From positions 5,456,001 through 5,520,000 of the forward strand of contig JAHREC010000009.1 of assembly GCA_020081605.1 (NCBI GenBank): a stretch of DNA of 64,000 nt. The letters run 5' to 3'. Position 1 is the first letter of the stretch, and every line of letters starts with the position of its first letter. A program made the translations under genes and the position numbers. The notes beneath the pieces are model-generated. The model was not told the DNA's origin. It was given only the letters and a program-made list of their open reading frames with translations, and made no database searches. Source of the stretch: Albifimbria verrucaria (lineage: Eukaryota > Ascomycota > Sordariomycetes > Hypocreales > Stachybotryaceae). Below, piece after piece: positions 59,945 to 64,000 of the stretch.

Positions 59945-60579
59945 TTAGCTGGAATGTTAGAACTAGATAATATCCTCTTTGGCTGGTCTGACATCGAACA
60001 CATCTGATCTTTCCCGCTTGAAACATTACTCTCCATACTTCTCTATAATTACTCTCATGGGCGAAGGCTTTGATGCATAGTCGAGGTGTGGTATCCTTTC
60101 CTTGACACCTCAGCTACATGCCTGCGATAGGCACATCCGACATGAAACGGGATTCTCTAATGCGCAAGTCACCAGGATCTACACTGGGAGAGTCACCGAA
60201 CCAAAGACAGGTTCATACGAACCAAGTAGGACTGCTCCATAAGTCCTCACAATGCAACGGGCTTAGTTGTGTGGGTGACATCGCAGGAGTCAGAACCAGA
60301 CGACAACACAACGGAGCTGACACCTTTGTGCCACGTAATCAAATTCCTTGATGTGACATTGCAGTACCAACTGCAGAAAATAAGGGATGCAACTCTCTGA
60401 CACGGCTGCCTGATTTCGTGACAATGCTGTATGAGGTATAACCAACATCACCTCGCTGGCGTGAAAGTGGCAGCTCCTCAGCAATCTGCACTGGCTGTGC
60501 TCTAAGGTCAATCGATCACACATTTTATTTTTCTATTTCAAACCACAGGTTGAGATCGTCAGCCCATACACGTCTGATT
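59945..60579. promoter_or_regulatory. promoter region of the second P450
   Basis: No gene seen in about 630 bp. It precedes the P450 in the same direction as the BBE gene. Confidence 0.4.
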
Positions 60580-62311
60580 ATGCTGGCGCAAGCAGTTTTC
60601 AGTGCTTTTATCGCTTACTTCATATGGAGCGTATTTTCCCTCTTGCAAAATGCAGCAAAAGCACGGGCTATGAACGTGCCAACGATCAAGATACCTGTTG
60701 ACCCCAACAATGTTTTATGGATGATCTTCCAAGCTCACATATTTTATGTCATCGACCGACCGCCCTGGCCATATTCTACTCTCCCCGACTTCATCCGCCT
60801 CACAAGGAGAGGTTGGTATTTCCGTGAAAAGTCGGAGATTCATGTTCGCCTTGGGCCTGTTTGGGCTCTCGTCACCCCAGCGGCTATTTATCTGCACTTC
60901 GCCGATCCCAACGCTATCAATGAGATCTTTTCTAGGAGAAAGGACTTTGTTCGTCCGATCAAAGAATACAGTAAGTTTTGTAAGCCCGTGTAAGTTCTCC
61001 GCGAGTCACTCATTTCTGTGTAGAGCTGCTAGAGGTCTATGGCCCATGTCTCTCGACTGCCGGCTGGGATGATTGGCCTCGTCACCGCAAGGTCCTTGCC
61101 GCACCTTTCATCGAGAAAATAATGCAGTTCGTTTGGGAGGAGAGCCTCCGCCAAAGCAACCAGATGCTGAGCACCTGGATTGAGACACCAGGCGCCTGCA
61201 TTCCGAGTGTACAGAAAGATACACGGACTTTGTCGCTCAATGTACTCGCAGCGATCGGCTTCCAAAAGTCTTATGAATTCCGTTCTTCTAGTAGCACAGA
61301 CAGCGAGGCATCAGAAAGCTTCCGGGACGCCTTGCAAACTGTCCTAGACAATGTGATCCTTTTGATGCTTGTTCCTTATACATTTCTCATGGCACCAATG
61401 ATGCCAAAACGATGGAAAAGGCTGGGTCACGCTGCCGTGCGTTTTAAAGATTATATGATGCAAATGCTTGAAGAAGAAACGAGTGCTCTAAGTAGGAATC
61501 CGGAGGGGTCTGGAGGCATCATGACGTCTTTTGTGCGTGCTCTAGAAGTTCACAAACAAGAATCGCCTGACATTAAAATATCCAAAGACGGCAAGAAGGG
61601 CCTTCGACTCGAAGAAATCATGGGTAACCTTTTGTGATCAATTTTGCTGGGCACGATACGACGGCCAACACGTTAGCCTTCAGCCTACTTTTGCTTGCTG
61701 GTCATCCAAAGGTTCAGGCGTGGGTTTCCGAAGAGATTGAAGCAGTTGTCAAGGATATGCCACTAGACAAGTGGAATTATGAGGACATATTCCCTCAATT
61801 GAAACGTTGCTGCGCTGTGCTCAACGAAACACTGCGACTGTTTCCTCCAATTATGGCGTTGCCAAAATGGACTTCTGCGAAGACTCAGTCTATTTACGTT
61901 AGAGACAAAGTAGTCACGATCCCTCCCGGTTCTGGTACAGTATTGTCTCTACTTGCGATACAGACTCATCCTCAGTACTGGGAGGATCCATATGCGTAGC
62001 GCCCCGCACGCTAGATACAGGCCGTGGCAGGGGGTACGAGGGAGGAACTGGTCTCTCCGCTGGAATGTACCTTTTTCCCATGGTCTAATGGGCCACAAAA
62101 TTGTCCTGGAAGGAAGTTCTCCGAAGTGGAAGCGGTAGCGGTGTTGACTTGTCTTCTCAGGTCCTATCGTCTAACAGTGCAGAGGGAGAAGGATGAAAGT
62201 GACCGTGAGGCATGCAGGAGGGCAGTGATTTGCGCAAATAACGTTGACATGGAAATGCTGCTGCGGATGCGGAATGCAGATTCTATCACCATTGTGTGTG
62301 AGAAGGTATGA
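60580..62311 (+). pseudogene. cytochrome P450 with two TAG codons at conserved tryptophans
   Basis: Membrane P450 with a short anchor (VFSAFIAYFIWSVFSLL). Intron 60971-61023 sits after RPIKEY. Further on: GWDDWPRHRKVLAAPF (the WxxHR element), INFAGHDTTANTLAFSLLLLAG (helix I), ETLRLFPP (ExxR), then the PERF region, and FFPWSNGPQNCPGRKFSEVEA, the heme loop with the axial Cys. One base is missing at TTTT 61630-61633. In the PERF region the sequence reads DPYA-stop-RPAR-stop-IQ, where P450s have WRPxRW. The stops are TAG at 61997-61999 and 62012-62014, each one G-to-A change from TGG. Everything after is intact and conserved for about 100 residues. So the gene is either recently inactivated or corrected at the RNA level. 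Substrate unknown; adjacent to a BBE oxidase. Confidence 0.85.
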
Positions 62312-64000
62312 TGCCAAATTGGCTCTCAACAGCTTTCATGTATCGTGACTGAGACCATTCATCATTCTTCCGTGGCTAATGTTCCACAAGATGATCTATT
62401 CGATATGTCTGTGGAGTTTTACCTGCCTTCCGTGTTAAGCATGAACTGAAACCTGGGTGTCTATTGGTTTATTCGACATATGTATGTCAGTAGGAGGTGC
62501 AGTTGGGGTGGTATAATCTTGCAGAAATCTTGTGAATTCAGACGCTATATGCCAGCTCGCCAAACTTGGGCCGCTCGTGGCTCTTGTACAATACTAAACA
62601 GTACTAGGTGTTCAAGGCAAGAGCCTAAACAGGTGCAGGAGGCTTATGGAGATTAGTACCCTTAGCCAACTAGTGTTATCGTCAAGGAGTTAATGGAAAT
62701 CTAGAGAGTTATGAGAAGGCCGCAATGACTGTACTTCTCATTGCCTTCTACATAGTTATTGCATGGTTCCGTCTGCCCACTGTCTCTATATTTAGGAACT
62801 AGTAGCCCCTATTCTTTCGTCCTCAATCACTTCTATAGTTTGGAGAAGTTATAGCCGTTTCGTTGAGATTCAACTTCAAGACCATGGGCTTAGCGCAGAC
62901 CCCATTCAATCTCGCGGACACAACAACCATCTCTGCTGAAGATCCAGGACACTTCTTCAGTGACTCCAATTACTTCAGATGCACATCCAATGAGTGGTGC
63001 TTCGACATTTAGACAGGGCTGCCTCTACATGTACAACTCGGTCATGTCCAGGAACAAAGAGTAGGACATTCACTCGCTAACCGATGATTTAACAATCGTT
63101 TGGTTCGGAACCTGTTGCTTTGAGGCCACTTACCAATCATCCCTGCTACAGTCTTTATCGGTGGCGGCGATGTTGCCCGCTTGATTCGTGAGAGGGTGAA
63201 CAAGTGTGCAAACGCTGTCAAGAGCAGTGTGTCTGGTGTGACATGTTGCCCTACAAGATATATACTTGCGGCCCCATGTCAGTACCCGTGACTGGTGAAG
63301 AATGGTCTCTAATATATCCCAGACAAGTGGGAGCAATTTTCGGGGTTAATTATCTCTTCGTTCTTGTTAGCACTGGTGACTTCAATTGGGGGAAAAAGTC
63401 ACATCCTTGATCTATGGAAAATAAAAGGAGAAAGGGCTTACGGAAATGAGGAGAAACCCCGGGAGGCAAGTACAGAAAATGGAGTCGACAGGCGCCACAA
63501 TCATAATTTTTCGCCGACTGTTTGACGCTCGCTATCGGTAAGGGAATGCATGCCATATTTATTAGCCAAGTTGGTATAATGGTGCAGATAATTGTGCCAG
63601 CAAGTTGATTCGTAAATCACGAGCTGCAAGGTCGGATTCTGAGCATCTCTTAATTCGGAGGTGTTCTCGCGCCATCCAACCAACCACGCCCTCGAGGCTT
63701 TACCAAGGGTTATAAGAAAAAGGACTTTTTATTCAGAACCCTATATTCCAATGATTAGCCTCAATTCTCTCACGAATAAGACTATTATTTGCTGCTAGGT
63801 GTAAAAATGCTTCTATATGCGTTTTTATGCCCTCAGCCTGTTCCATCAGAGACCTTACCATACAGCCAGCCACACAACTATTGCAACAGCTGAGAATTTC
63901 AAACACCGTGCAGAATATTAGGATGAAGCTTGGGTTTTGTCAGTGATGCGATAAATTTTAGATCTCATAATGAAGTCAGTGTATTATAGTTACAAGGATT
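62312..64000. other. gene-poor right end
   Basis: No supported gene apart from a doubtful short frame at 62884-63012. A transcript fragment or unrecognised gene is possible. The last 250 bp are AT-rich. Confidence 0.4.
62884..63012 (+). CDS. doubtful 42-residue small frame
   Basis: ATG at 62884 opens MGLAQTPFNLADTTTIS and ends FRCTSNEWCFDI at a TAG. There is a TATATTTAGG element about 95 bp upstream at 62787. Composition is protein-like but there is no recognised domain and no signal peptide. It may be a first exon or chance. Confidence 0.2.
   Translation: MGLAQTPFNLADTTTISAEDPGHFFSDSNYFRCTSNEWCFDI

Noticed and set aside
1..64000. CRISPR array, rRNA or complete transposon
   Set aside because: No regular spacer arrays, no rRNA signatures and no transposase or reverse-transcriptase motifs were found; the genome is fungal.

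Overview
The window is nuclear DNA of a filamentous ascomycete (Pezizomycotina). Genes carry introns of about 50-140 nt with GTRNGT donors, CTAAC-type branch points and YAG acceptors. The gene families are typical of these fungi: two Zn2Cys6 regulators, a 2EXR protein, a SAT4/rhodopsin-like membrane protein, fungal-type GSTs, P450s, a berberine-bridge-like flavoenzyme and small cysteine-rich secreted proteins. The species cannot be named from sequence alone. No rRNA, tRNA, CRISPR array or complete transposon was seen, and there is no PKS, NRPS or terpene cyclase.

Layout. 0.9-4.7 kb: NmrA-like reductase, Zn2Cys6 factor and a GST divergent from it. 5-10.5 kb: second Zn2Cys6 factor and an FrsA/DUF1100-type alpha/beta hydrolase. 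11.5-20.4 kb: methanol/alcohol oxidase, amino-acid/GABA permease (APC) and a secreted GH28 pectinase. 21.9-27.1 kb: ankyrin-ZZ-finger protein with an acidic SIM-like tail, 2EXR protein and a class V PLP enzyme. 28.4-35.5 kb: epoxide hydrolase, secreted M14 carboxypeptidase, two or three uncharacterised proteins and a 2OG-Fe(II) oxygenase. 37-45 kb: 14-cysteine secreted peptide, P450, second GST and MFS sugar porter. 47-52.8 kb: small secreted protein and MFS drug-type transporter. 54-62.3 kb: kynurenine-3-monooxygenase-like enzyme, SAT4 membrane protein, BBE-like FAD oxidase and a second P450. The rest is gene-poor.

Functionally this is an accessory, environment-facing region: uptake (APC, sugar porter), export (MFS), secreted pectin and protein degradation, and oxidation, hydrolysis and conjugation (P450s, FAD enzymes, 2OG oxygenase, epoxide hydrolase, GSTs), with local regulators. 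The 54-62 kb block could be a small oxidative metabolite cluster, now damaged.

Two layers of damage must be kept apart. (1) Most genes are split by single-base frameshifts. In all but one of the cases I worked through, one base is missing, usually in or next to a short homopolymer, which points to under-called homopolymers in the assembly rather than decay. (2) The two P450 genes also carry in-frame stops that such errors cannot explain. In the P450 at 60.6-62.3 kb, two conserved tryptophan codons (TGG) read TAG within 18 nt. That pattern fits RIP-type C-to-T change or, more intriguingly, genes that rely on A-to-I mRNA editing of UAG to UGG. Coordinates of split genes below run from the inferred start to the inferred true stop.
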